DNA from: an uncultured Akkermansia sp.
Lineage (GTDB): Bacteria; Verrucomicrobiota; Verrucomicrobiia; Verrucomicrobiales; Akkermansiaceae
NCBI GenBank assembly: GCA_947626635.1
Contig: CANQSY010000002.1
Span: 1-60,336, forward strand
Direction of reading: 5' to 3'
DNA: 60,336 nucleotides
Shown one piece after another: positions 17,571-25,625 of the stretch (its first letter is position 1; each line of letters begins with the position of its first letter). The notes beneath the pieces are model-generated. The model made no database searches, was not told the DNA's origin, and saw only the letters and a list, made by a program, of their open reading frames with translations. The translations under genes were made by a program, and so were the position numbers.

Positions 17571-18660
17571 AGAGTACAGCATCGCAGTGTTGGCCGGAGA
17601 CGGTATAGGTCCCGAGGTGATGCGCGAGGCATTACGGGTCTTGGACGCCGTGGAGACAAAGTATGGCTTCGGCACTCAACGCGAGGAACGTCCCGTGGGA
17701 GGGGCCGGCATCGAGGCTTGCGGCAAAGCGCTGCCGGATGACACCTTGAAGGCCTGTGAATCAGCGGATGCTATTTTGTTCGGATCGGTGGGCGGACCCC
17801 AGTGGGATAGTTTGCCGCCGGATGAACGTCCCGAACGGGCCGCTCTTCTTCCGTTGCGCAAGCATTTTGATTTATATGCCAATTTGAGACCGGGGGTGTG
17901 TCTCCGTGAACTCACGGAGGCCTCTCCTCTCAAGAATCAGCTGATCGAGGGAGGAATCGATATCCTGTGTATCCGTGAATTGACCGGAGGTATGTACTTC
18001 GGTGAGCCTAAGTTTTATGGTGAAAGGAACGGAGAACTGATCGCGCTGGATACGATGATTTACCATCGACGCGAAATTGAACGCATTGCCCATATTGCTT
18101 TCCAGGCGGCCCAGGAGAGGAGCGGCAGGCTTTGCAGCGTCGATAAAGCTAACGTGCTCAGTTCTTCTGTCCTGTGGCGCAAGGTCTTTACTGAGCTTGC
18201 CGGACAGTACCCTAAGGTGCAGTTAACTCATATGTACGTGGATAACGCGGCGATGCAACTCGTGCGTAATCCGCAACAATTTGACGTTTTAGTGACCGAA
18301 AATACCTTCGGTGATATTCTCACGGATGAGATGGCGATGGTCTGCGGTTCGTTAGGTACCTTGCCCAGTGCTTCTCTGGGAGCTCGAGGAGAGCGTACCT
18401 TCGGTCTCTACGAACCATCCGGCGGTTCTGCCCCGGATATCGCCGGCAAAGGTATCGCTAACCCTATCGCGCAAATCCTTTCTCTCGCCATGCTCCTGCG
18501 CTTTTCCCTGCGAGAAATTGCCGCCGCCGACGCCGTGGAGCACGCCGTACGCTCCGTTATTTCGGACGGCTTCAGAACCAAAGACCTTGCCACCGGAGCA
18601 GCAAACGAGCGTATCGTCACCACAGCCGAAATGGGAGAGGCCATCGCTGCTGCCATTTGA
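17563..18660 (+). CDS. leuB: 3-isopropylmalate dehydrogenase
   Basis: 365 residues from the ATG at 17563. It catalyses oxidative decarboxylation of 3-isopropylmalate to 2-oxoisocaproate in leucine synthesis, using NAD and a divalent metal. Family features: AVLAGDGIGPEV at the N-terminus, SVGGPQWD, LRPG with the substrate-binding Arg, ELTGGMYFGEPK, DNAAMQLVRNP, the metal-binding FGDILTDE, and EPSGGSAPDIAGKGIANP. The length matches bacterial LeuB. No other leu gene is in the window; leuB is linked only to an unrelated-looking secreted protein upstream, with overlapping reading frames. Confidence 0.96.
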   Translation: MNREYSIAVLAGDGIGPEVMREALRVLDAVETKYGFGTQREERPVGGAGIEACGKALPDDTLKACESADAILFGSVGGPQWDSLPPDERPERAALLPLRKHFDLYANLRPGVCLRELTEASPLKNQLIEGGIDILCIRELTGGMYFGEPKFYGERNGELIALDTMIYHRREIERIAHIAFQAAQERSGRLCSVDKANVLSSSVLWRKVFTELAGQYPKVQLTHMYVDNAAMQLVRNPQQFDVLVTENTFGDILTDEMAMVCGSLGTLPSASLGARGERTFGLYEPSGGSAPDIAGKGIANPIAQILSLAMLLRFSLREIAAADAVEHAVRSVISDGFRTKDLATGAANERIVTTAEMGEAIAAAI

Positions 18661-18809
18661 TTATCATACTGTTATTCGTTCTTGTGCGCGAAGCGGGCTG
18701 TTAATCTTTTTTCGGCATCCCCTGCCGCATGGGATCCGCTTCATCCACTACATCTTGTGGTAAAAAAATATATGGTATGGAAAATCTTGGAAAAATACAA
18801 AGATAAAGC

Positions 18810-18838
18810 TTGCCAGGGGAGAATGAAACCGTTACAAT
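18810..18838 (+). promoter_or_regulatory. Promoter of dnaN
   Basis: TTGCCA (18810-18815), 17-bp spacer, TACAAT (18833-18838). Expected transcription start near 18845 gives a leader of about 20 bases containing AGGGA before the ATG at 18866, so dnaN is a conventionally leadered gene. Confidence 0.7.
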
Positions 18839-18865
18839 GACAACAGGAAAAATTAGGGAAGACAC

Positions 18866-19954
18866 ATGAAATTCTCACTTGCCAAACAAGTACTGCTGGA
18901 CGGATTGAAAAGAGTCACCGGGGTAGTTTCCACGCGCCCGAATGTGCCTATTCTCTCCAATGTGCTCATTGAAGCGGCGGACGGCGAGCTCAAGCTGACC
19001 ACCACCAACATGGAACTCACCATTCAGGCGAAGGTGCCGGCTCTTGTAGAAACTCCCGGAGCCTTCACCCTGCCGGCTAAAAAATTGCATAGCATCATTG
19101 GCGAGATGCGCGACGGAGAGGTGAGCGTGGAGCAGAAGGGCAACACCGTGACCGTACGCTGCAACCGCGCACAATTCAAGCTGTACGGACTGGCGGCTGA
19201 AGAGTTCCCCCAGCTGCCTGCCTTCAAGGAGGCTCGAGAATTCGAGGTGCCGCAAGCGATGCTCAACAAGGGTCTGCGCTACACGGAGTTCGCTATCTCC
19301 AATGACGACTCGCGTTACGTACTCAACGGCATCTACACCAGCTTCCATGAGGGCAAGCTGACCTTGGTGGCGACAGATGGCCGTCGCTTAGCGCTTTTTG
19401 AAAATGAGCTTGAGTTCCCTGAGTCTCAGACAGTGGATTTCATTCTGCGCAGCCGAGCCGTCGTGGAGCTCTACCGCCTGCTCGGGGATGCGGGCAACGT
19501 TCAGGTGAAGGTCGCTTCCACACAAGTATCTTTTGACTTGGGAGACACGTTGCTCACCGCCAAACTGATTGAAGGCAACTATCCCAATTATCGGCAAGTC
19601 ATCCCAAGCCGGTACAATGAGCGAATTGTCCTGCCGGCGCAAGACCTGAACGAAGCTGTACGCCGCGTGTCTCTGCTGGCTGCCGAGAAAAAGAATACCG
19701 TCCTCTTCCATATCACACCCGGTATCCTGGAAGTGCAGTCCGGTTCGGCCGATGTCGGCGAAGCCAATGAAGAGGTGCCCATCGATTACAAGGGCCGCGA
19801 GCTGACCATCACCTTCAACGCGGATTACGTCCTTTCCCCGCTCAAGGCCGTGGGAGAGAATGAGGTGAGCATTGATCTTATCGATGCGTCGAGCCCCGGA
19901 GTTATGCGGGTGGCGGATGAATTCCTCTATGTGCTTATGCCGATGCATTCATAA
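18866..19954 (+). CDS. dnaN: DNA polymerase III beta sliding clamp
   Basis: 362 residues, a normal length for DnaN. The opening MKFSLAKQVLLDGLKRVTGVVS is typical, as are LVATDGRRLAL in the middle domain and the C-terminal ending EFLYVLMPMHS. Three clamp domains of about 120 residues each fit the length. The clamp encircles DNA and tethers DnaE. Shine-Dalgarno-like AGGGA precedes the ATG. dnaA, gyrB and recF are not adjacent, so this is not the classical dnaA-dnaN origin cluster. An intrinsic terminator follows. Confidence 0.97.
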   Translation: MKFSLAKQVLLDGLKRVTGVVSTRPNVPILSNVLIEAADGELKLTTTNMELTIQAKVPALVETPGAFTLPAKKLHSIIGEMRDGEVSVEQKGNTVTVRCNRAQFKLYGLAAEEFPQLPAFKEAREFEVPQAMLNKGLRYTEFAISNDDSRYVLNGIYTSFHEGKLTLVATDGRRLALFENELEFPESQTVDFILRSRAVVELYRLLGDAGNVQVKVASTQVSFDLGDTLLTAKLIEGNYPNYRQVIPSRYNERIVLPAQDLNEAVRRVSLLAAEKKNTVLFHITPGILEVQSGSADVGEANEEVPIDYKGRELTITFNADYVLSPLKAVGENEVSIDLIDASSPGVMRVADEFLYVLMPMHS

Positions 19955-19985
19955 GCTCTCGCACAAGCCAAGGACGGAAAAGAGA

Positions 19986-20022
19986 AGACTGCTCCCCGGA
20001 GAAACCGCGGAGCAGTCTCTTT
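19986..20022 (+). terminator. Intrinsic terminator after dnaN
   Basis: A perfect 10-bp stem, AGACTGCTCC (19986-19995) with GGAGCAGTCT (20009-20018), a 13-base loop, then a short T-run. Confidence 0.8.
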
Positions 20023-20167
20023 TGTGGATGAGAAGCGGGTATGTTGCCGGAGCCAGTTGTCCATCTTACCGTTCTTTTCTTCATCCGGGGCTTCCTGTCT
20101 TTTACTCGCTCTGCTGAACCAGATGGAAATTTTCGTTAAGTCCCCAGGCGTGGGGAATAATCGCCAC

Positions 20168-20196
20168 TTGCTTACGGTCCCGGGATTTGATACAAT
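20168..20196 (+). promoter_or_regulatory. Near-leaderless promoter of malQ
   Basis: TTGCTT (20168-20173), 17-bp spacer, TACAAT (20191-20196), eight bases, ATG at 20205. Confidence 0.65.
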
Positions 20197-20204
20197 GAGG
20201 CAGG

Positions 20205-21938
20205 ATGGATAGACGACGGATGTCAGGAGTGTTGATGCCGGTATTTTCCCTGAGAAGGAGCCATGATGCCGGAATAGGGGATTTAATGGCGTTGGAGGAG
20301 TGGATTGATTGGGCGGCAGAGCACGATGTAGGGTTTTTGCAGTTGCTGCCGGTCAATGAGCTGGGAGATGAGGACACTCCTTCGCCGTACTCAGCGCTCA
20401 GCTCGGTAGCGTTGGAACCCCTCTATTTGAGCCTGGAGAGGGTACCCGGCATGGTGAAAGAGATCCCACCGTGTCCGGAAGGCCTACCCCCGCTGCAATT
20501 ACCGAGCGGACGAAACTTGGTGGATTACCCGAGAGTACGGCGCTACAAGGGAAGATGGCTGCGGGAGGCCTGGACGCGATTCCGGGTTGAACCTGAATGG
20601 AGGAACGAGCGGGATGAATTCCACGCATGGGTGGAACAGGAAGGAGAATGGCTCCAAGATGATGCGACCTTCCGAGTTCTCAGTCAGGCCTTCGGTACCA
20701 CCGCGTGGTGGAACTGGCCCATCCAGGATACGGACATCGCGCGTCGTTTTGTAGCAAATGACAAACAGGCACTGGAGCAAAAAAATTACCGCATGTGGCT
20801 GCAGTGGCTCTGCGCTCGGGAATGGGCCATGGTGCGTCGACACGCTGATGAACGGGGCGTGCTACTGATGGGAGACGTACCGATCGGCATTTCTGTGGCA
20901 AGTGCGGACGTATTTTTTGAGCGGTACCTCTTTGACATGGATTGGAGCGGGGGAGCGCCGGCGGAGGGGAACTTTGCCGAAGACCCCTTTACCGCAAAAT
21001 GGGGACAGAATTGGGGCATCCCCCTGTATCGTTGGGAGGTCATGAAGAGGGACGGGATGGCTTGGTGGAAGAGGCGTTTGCGCAAACTCACCGAGATATT
21101 TTCGATGTACCGTATCGACCACGTGCTAGGCTTCTACCGGATTTATGCTTTCCCATGGATGCCTTCCCGCAACGACGAATTCCTGCCGCTCTCACCGGAA
21201 GAAGCTGCTGAGCGCTGCGGCGGGCGACGCCCGGGATTTCTCCCGCATCCGGACGATACTGCGGACAACCGCCGGGCGAATCTCATGCAGGGCGACGAGC
21301 TACTCGCCGAGCTTGTACGCGCCACGCCCGGTGTACACGTCATCGGAGAAGATCTCGGTTGTGTGCCGGATTATGTGCGACCGGATTTATCGCGGCTGCG
21401 CATTGCCGGGTTCAAGATACCGCATTGGGAATGCGAACCCACCGGGCAAATCATCAAAGGCGACACCTATAACCCATGTTCCTTCGCGACGTACGCCACG
21501 CACGATTTTCCTCCTCTCTGCGTCGATTGGCAGGAATGGTCTCAACGGGTCAAGAACGGCCGCGCCGCCATGTTGGACGAGAAATTGACCGAGGAAGAGT
21601 TGCGCGAGGTCCTGCGGGTGGCGCGCGACTGCGGAGCAACGATGTGCCGACTGGGCAACTATGCCGGTTTGACAAAGAAAGAGAGCCTCGTGGATTGGTG
21701 CCCGGAAATAAAGAATGCGCTGTACAGTGCGCTCATGCGTTGCCGATCGGACTACGCGGTGTTGCTCTGGACGGAGCTGTTTGACGTGCCGGAACGTTTG
21801 AATTTGCCCGGGACGCAGGGAGGGACTAACTGGCGGCCACGAATGACCTTCACGGCAGCGGAGGCAGCCACCATGCCACAAAGCGCGTGGATACAAAAAA
21901 TTTCCCGGGAAGGAGGACGCATTCCTCACTTGCCCTAA
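20205..21938 (+). CDS. malQ: 4-alpha-glucanotransferase (GH77)
   Basis: 577 residues. The GH77 amylomaltase transfers alpha-1,4-glucan segments and releases glucose. Key blocks: PSPYSALSSVALEPLYL near the N-terminus, YRIDHVLGFYR holding the nucleophile Asp, VIGEDLGCVPDYV holding the acid/base Glu, and ATHDFPPL with the transition-state Asp. The length is that of the short, plant D-enzyme/Thermus-like form without N-terminal starch-binding domains. With the GT35 protein 4 kb away it suggests internal glycogen or maltodextrin use. Its 3' end contains the -35 of the next gene. Confidence 0.93.
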   Translation: MDRRRMSGVLMPVFSLRRSHDAGIGDLMALEEWIDWAAEHDVGFLQLLPVNELGDEDTPSPYSALSSVALEPLYLSLERVPGMVKEIPPCPEGLPPLQLPSGRNLVDYPRVRRYKGRWLREAWTRFRVEPEWRNERDEFHAWVEQEGEWLQDDATFRVLSQAFGTTAWWNWPIQDTDIARRFVANDKQALEQKNYRMWLQWLCAREWAMVRRHADERGVLLMGDVPIGISVASADVFFERYLFDMDWSGGAPAEGNFAEDPFTAKWGQNWGIPLYRWEVMKRDGMAWWKRRLRKLTEIFSMYRIDHVLGFYRIYAFPWMPSRNDEFLPLSPEEAAERCGGRRPGFLPHPDDTADNRRANLMQGDELLAELVRATPGVHVIGEDLGCVPDYVRPDLSRLRIAGFKIPHWECEPTGQIIKGDTYNPCSFATYATHDFPPLCVDWQEWSQRVKNGRAAMLDEKLTEEELREVLRVARDCGATMCRLGNYAGLTKKESLVDWCPEIKNALYSALMRCRSDYAVLLWTELFDVPERLNLPGTQGGTNWRPRMTFTAAEAATMPQSAWIQKISREGGRIPHLP

Positions 21939-21959
21939 AGATACTTTATGCACTACAAT
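21930..21959 (+). promoter_or_regulatory. Leaderless-type promoter for the alcohol dehydrogenase gene
   Basis: TTGCCC (21930-21935, overlapping the malQ stop), 18-bp spacer, TACAAT (21954-21959), eight bases, ATG at 21968. Confidence 0.6.
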
Positions 21960-21967
21960 GTTACATC

Positions 21968-23139
21968 ATGAAAACGATCCCACAATTTGAATTCGACGTT
22001 CCGACGCACACACTTTTCGGAGCAGGTACACTGAATCAGCTGCATAACCGGGCAAAAAGGCCCTGCTCGTCATCTCCAACGGGAAATCCACACGCGCACA
22101 TGGATACTTGGACCGTACCTTGGAGCAGCTCAAGCTCGCCGGAGTAGAGGCCGTGATTTTTGATAAGATACAACCCAACCCGCTGAAAGCAACCGTCGAA
22201 GAAGGAGGGGCCTTCGCAAAGGAACATGGCTGCGACTTTATCGTAGCGCTAGGAGGAGGGAGCTGCATGGATGCCGCAAAGGGCATTGCTGTCATGGCTA
22301 CAAACGGAGGCGACCTTTGGGACTACATTGTGCCCGGTACCGGTAAGGGACAACCCATTACCCACACCCCACTCCCTATCGTAGCCATTACCACCACGGC
22401 CGGCACCGGGTCCGAGACGGATTCCGGAGGCGTTATCACCAATCCCGAAACCCATGAAAAGACGGCTGTCTTTGGACACGACCTCTTCCCGAAGCTCGCC
22501 ATCGTGGATCCGGAACTCATGGTTTCTGTACCTCCCCCATTCACGGCCTACCAAGGCTTTGATGCTCTCTTCCACAGCACGGAAGGCTACATCGCCTGCA
22601 CCGCCAATCTTCTCAGCGACATGGTCGCCCTCACCGCCATTGAAAACGTCGGGCGTCATCTGGCGGCAGCGGTAGAAAATGGGCAGTCTCTGCCGGCACG
22701 CGAGCATGTGGCGTTCGGCAACTGGCTATCCGGTGTGCAAATGGTGGTGGGCACATGCACGAGCGAGCACTCGCTGGAGCACGCTCTTTCCGCCTATCAT
22801 CAGGAACTGCCTCACGGGGCAGGTCTCATCATGATTTCGCGCGCGTACTACACGCACTTCATCGAGCGCGGGGTCACCCCCGAACGTTTTATCCGCATGG
22901 CGCAGGCTCTCGGCAAAGAGGATGCCAAGGTCCCCATGGACTTTGTGCATGCCCTTGCTGAACTGCAGGAGGCCTGTGGCGTCTCGAACCTGAAAATGAG
23001 CGATTACGGCATCACGCCCGATGAGTTTGAGGCGATGGCGCACAACGCAAAGAGCGCTATGGGATGGCTCTTTGATCATGATCCGCTCCCCCTGTCCATT
23101 GAGGATTGTGTGAGTATTTACCAAGCTTCTTACCGTTGA
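21968..23139 (+). pseudogene. Iron-containing alcohol dehydrogenase with a single-base frameshift
   Basis: The gene encodes a group III iron-dependent alcohol dehydrogenase: an N-terminal FEFDVPTHTLFGAGTL strand region, VALGGGSCMDAAKGIA for nucleotide binding, TTAGTGSETDSGGVI, and metal ligands in HSTEGYIAC/SEHSLEHALSAYH. After about 30 codons the frame shifts. At the A-run 22054-22058, adding one A would join LHNRAKKALLVISNGKS to the downstream frame and restore a protein of about 390 residues. The rest is intact and well conserved, so this may be a recent mutation, phase variation or a sequencing error. A separate start (TTG at 22108) would lack the N-terminal strand. It is followed 20 bases later by the CMD-cupin gene. 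Confidence 0.8.
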
Positions 23140-23159
23140 TTGAAAAAAGGATGAAAACA

Positions 23160-24011
23160 ATGAAACCTGCATGGACAAGTTACATCGTGCTGCCGGTACT
23201 TGCAGTACAGATGATGAGTTTTGCACAAGAAAACAACATGAAAAAGATAACACAGACGGCCGGACGCGATCAGCTGGGCGAATTTGCCCCGCAATTTGCG
23301 CATTTCAACGACGACGTTCTTTTCGGAGAAAACTGGAACAACGCAGATTTAGATGTGAAGACGCGCTGTATGATCACCGTGACAGCGCTCATGAGCCAAG
23401 GTATCACCGATAGCTCTCTTATTCACCACCTGCAGAATGCCAAAAACAACGGGGTGACCAAGCAGGAAATCGCCGCCCTCATCACGCATGTTGCCTTTTA
23501 CGCCGGTTGGCCGAAAGCTTGGGCCACCTTCCGCCTCGCCAAAGAGGTCTGGAAAGACGGAGAAGCTCCAGTAGATCAAAACGACAAAGACAGGCACGCC
23601 GCCTCCATCTTTTTCCCTGTCGGGGCGCCCAATGATGCCTATGCCCAATACTTCACCGGTAAAAGCTACCTTGCTCCCATCTCTACGGAGCAGGTCAAAA
23701 TATTCAACGTGACCTTCGAACCGCGCTGCCGGAACAACTGGCACATCCATCACGCCACAAAGGGAGGAGGACAAATGCTCATTGGCATCGGCGGACGCGG
23801 TTACTACCAGGAATGGGGCAAGCAACCCGTCGAAATACGTGAAGGCACCATCATTCACATCCCGGCCAATGTCAAGCACTGGCATGGCGCAGCCCCCGAT
23901 TCATGGTTCTCGCACCTCGCTATTGAAATCGACGGGGACGACACCTCGAACGAGTGGCTCGAACCTGTCACGGATGAGGTTTACGACAATCTTAATCCCC
24001 CAACCAACTGA
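23160..24011 (+). CDS. Exported carboxymuconolactone decarboxylase-like and cupin two-domain protein
   Basis: 283 residues from the ATG at 23160; AAGG lies eight bases before it, better placed than for the ATG at 23151. A signal peptide (about 1-21, ending SFA) is followed by a CMD/AhpD-like domain (about 30-125; RCMITVTALMSQG and ITHVAFYAGWPKAW) and a cupin (about 145-265; metal ligands in HIHHATKGGGQ and a second motif in IPANVKHWHGA). The AhpD CxxC pair is not seen, so peroxidase activity is not implied. It is probably co-transcribed with the alcohol dehydrogenase. The exported location is unusual for this pair of domains. A role in aldehyde or quinone handling is only inference. Confidence 0.8.
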   Translation: MKPAWTSYIVLPVLAVQMMSFAQENNMKKITQTAGRDQLGEFAPQFAHFNDDVLFGENWNNADLDVKTRCMITVTALMSQGITDSSLIHHLQNAKNNGVTKQEIAALITHVAFYAGWPKAWATFRLAKEVWKDGEAPVDQNDKDRHAASIFFPVGAPNDAYAQYFTGKSYLAPISTEQVKIFNVTFEPRCRNNWHIHHATKGGGQMLIGIGGRGYYQEWGKQPVEIREGTIIHIPANVKHWHGAAPDSWFSHLAIEIDGDDTSNEWLEPVTDEVYDNLNPPTN

Positions 24012-24107
24012 TCATCCATCTATTGCTGATTCCGGGTCGGCAAGGACAAAGAGAAAGCAAAGGGATCTTGTCCTCCAAATAAAACTTCATTTATAAGACC
24101 AAAACGC

Positions 24108-24341
24108 TCAATCACGAGCGACATCTTCGATGAAGAGGATGGCCTCGCTCTTGCGCCAGGCATGCTCAATGGCGACATTGGCTACGCGCTCGGGGTCGAG
24201 GATGAAATTGTAGGCATTGCAGTAATGGCACATTGTAGCGGACATTTCAACAACACATCCGCATACGGCGCAGAGTTTGTAGTCTGCTGGGTTAGCGGCA
24301 GCCTGGGCGGCAATGTTGTGGTATGGATCCTTAGAACTCAT
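24108..24341 (-). CDS. Small zinc-ribbon protein
   Basis: 77 residues with a CAVC...CHYC four-cysteine zinc-ribbon pattern in the middle, and a helical C-terminus (RVANVAIEHAWRKSEAILF). No signal or membrane segment. It follows the saccharopine-dehydrogenase-type gene on the same strand with an 83-base gap and is likely its operon tail. I do not recognise a named family; nucleic acid or protein binding is a guess from the zinc ribbon. Confidence 0.6.
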   Translation of the reverse strand: MSSKDPYHNIAAQAAANPADYKLCAVCGCVVEMSATMCHYCNAYNFILDPERVANVAIEHAWRKSEAILFIEDVARD

Positions 24342-24424
24342 GGAAGAAGAAGGGAGTTAGCGATTGATGGGTAGAGGATGAGACGCGGATCATTCCTTGC
24401 CCGAACGACCTGCCGGACGGAAGT

Positions 24425-25621
24425 TCATAGCTCGATGCATCGCCAGGGCAGACCGTACTGATTGAGGGCCTCCATGAAGGGGTCGGGGTCATTCTGCTCC
24501 ATGTTGAACACACCCTCCCCTCCCCAAACTCCGGAGAGAATAAGCCGTCCACCGATGGCAGCGGGGACTCCCGTGGTGTACGAAATAGCCTGCGACCCTA
24601 CCTCGTGGAAGCATTTTTCATGGTCGCAGATATTATAGACGTAGATCTTCTTATCCTTACCATCCCTCTTGCCTTGGATGATGCAGCCGATACAGGTTTT
24701 ACCATGCGTGGTTTTACCGAGATCGCCGGGATTCGGCAGAACCGCCTTGAGAAACTGCAGCGGCACGATTTCAACGCCGTTGTAGAGGACGGGATCAATA
24801 CGCGTCATGCCGACATTTTTCAGCACGGTAAGGTGGTTAATGTAATTCGGAGAAAAGCTCATCCAAAATTGGGCACGCTTGATAGTGGGGATATGGCGCA
24901 CGAGGGATTCCATCTCCTCGTGGTACATACGGTAAATCTCATAGGTGCCGACGTCTTCGGGACAGGTAAACGACTTGTGCAGACTCATAGCCGGAGTCTC
25001 AACAAATTGACCTTCTTCCCAGTGACGACAGGGAGCCGATACCTCGCGGATGTTAATTTCCGGGTTGAAATTTGTAGCAAAAGCCTGTCCATGGTCGCCA
25101 CCGTTTACATCGACGATATCCAGGTACTCGATCTCGTCGAAGTGGTGCTTGAGGGCCCATGCCGTGTAGACATTGGTAACGCCGGGGTCAAAACCGGAGC
25201 CAAGCAGTGCATAGAGTCCCTTTTCGCGAAAACGATCCTGGTACGCCCATTGCCAGCTGTACTCGAATTTTGCAACGTCGCGCGGCTCGTAATTCGCCGT
25301 GTCCATGTAGTTGCAACCGGCCTCCAAACAAGCATCCATGAGCGGTAGATCCTGGTACGGAAGGGCAACATTGATCAAAAGCGAGGGTTGCACCTTACGC
25401 AATAACTCCACCGTAGCGTTCACATCATCGGCATCGACCTGATGCGTGGTGATGCGCACATCCTCTCGAGCCATCACATCGGCGGCGATGGCATCACACT
25501 TACTCAAGGTGCGGGAAGCGAGGTGTATCTCATGGTACACATCAGCCATCTGCGCGCACTTGTGCGCGACCACGTGTCCCACTCCGCCTGCGCCGATAAT
25601 GAGAACGGTGTTTTTTTTCAT
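24425..25621 (-). CDS. Carboxynorspermidine synthase / saccharopine dehydrogenase family protein
   Basis: 398 residues. A Rossmann N-terminus (VLIIGAGGVGHVVAHKCA) and the family blocks LLINVALPYQDLPLMDACLEAGCNYMDTANYEP, GFDPGVTNVY and VNGGDHG are clear. The overall match is to carboxynorspermidine/carboxyspermidine dehydrogenase, which condenses aspartate semialdehyde with a diamine in the alternative spermidine pathway; the partner decarboxylase nspC is not in the window. A lysine-pathway saccharopine dehydrogenase is the alternative. Its start lies four bases from the stop of the GT35 gene, so the two are co-transcribed although their roles look unrelated. Confidence 0.8.
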   Translation of the reverse strand: MKKNTVLIIGAGGVGHVVAHKCAQMADVYHEIHLASRTLSKCDAIAADVMAREDVRITTHQVDADDVNATVELLRKVQPSLLINVALPYQDLPLMDACLEAGCNYMDTANYEPRDVAKFEYSWQWAYQDRFREKGLYALLGSGFDPGVTNVYTAWALKHHFDEIEYLDIVDVNGGDHGQAFATNFNPEINIREVSAPCRHWEEGQFVETPAMSLHKSFTCPEDVGTYEIYRMYHEEMESLVRHIPTIKRAQFWMSFSPNYINHLTVLKNVGMTRIDPVLYNGVEIVPLQFLKAVLPNPGDLGKTTHGKTCIGCIIQGKRDGKDKKIYVYNICDHEKCFHEVGSQAISYTTGVPAAIGGRLILSGVWGGEGVFNMEQNDPDPFMEALNQYGLPWRCIEL

Positions 25622-25625
25622 GGGG

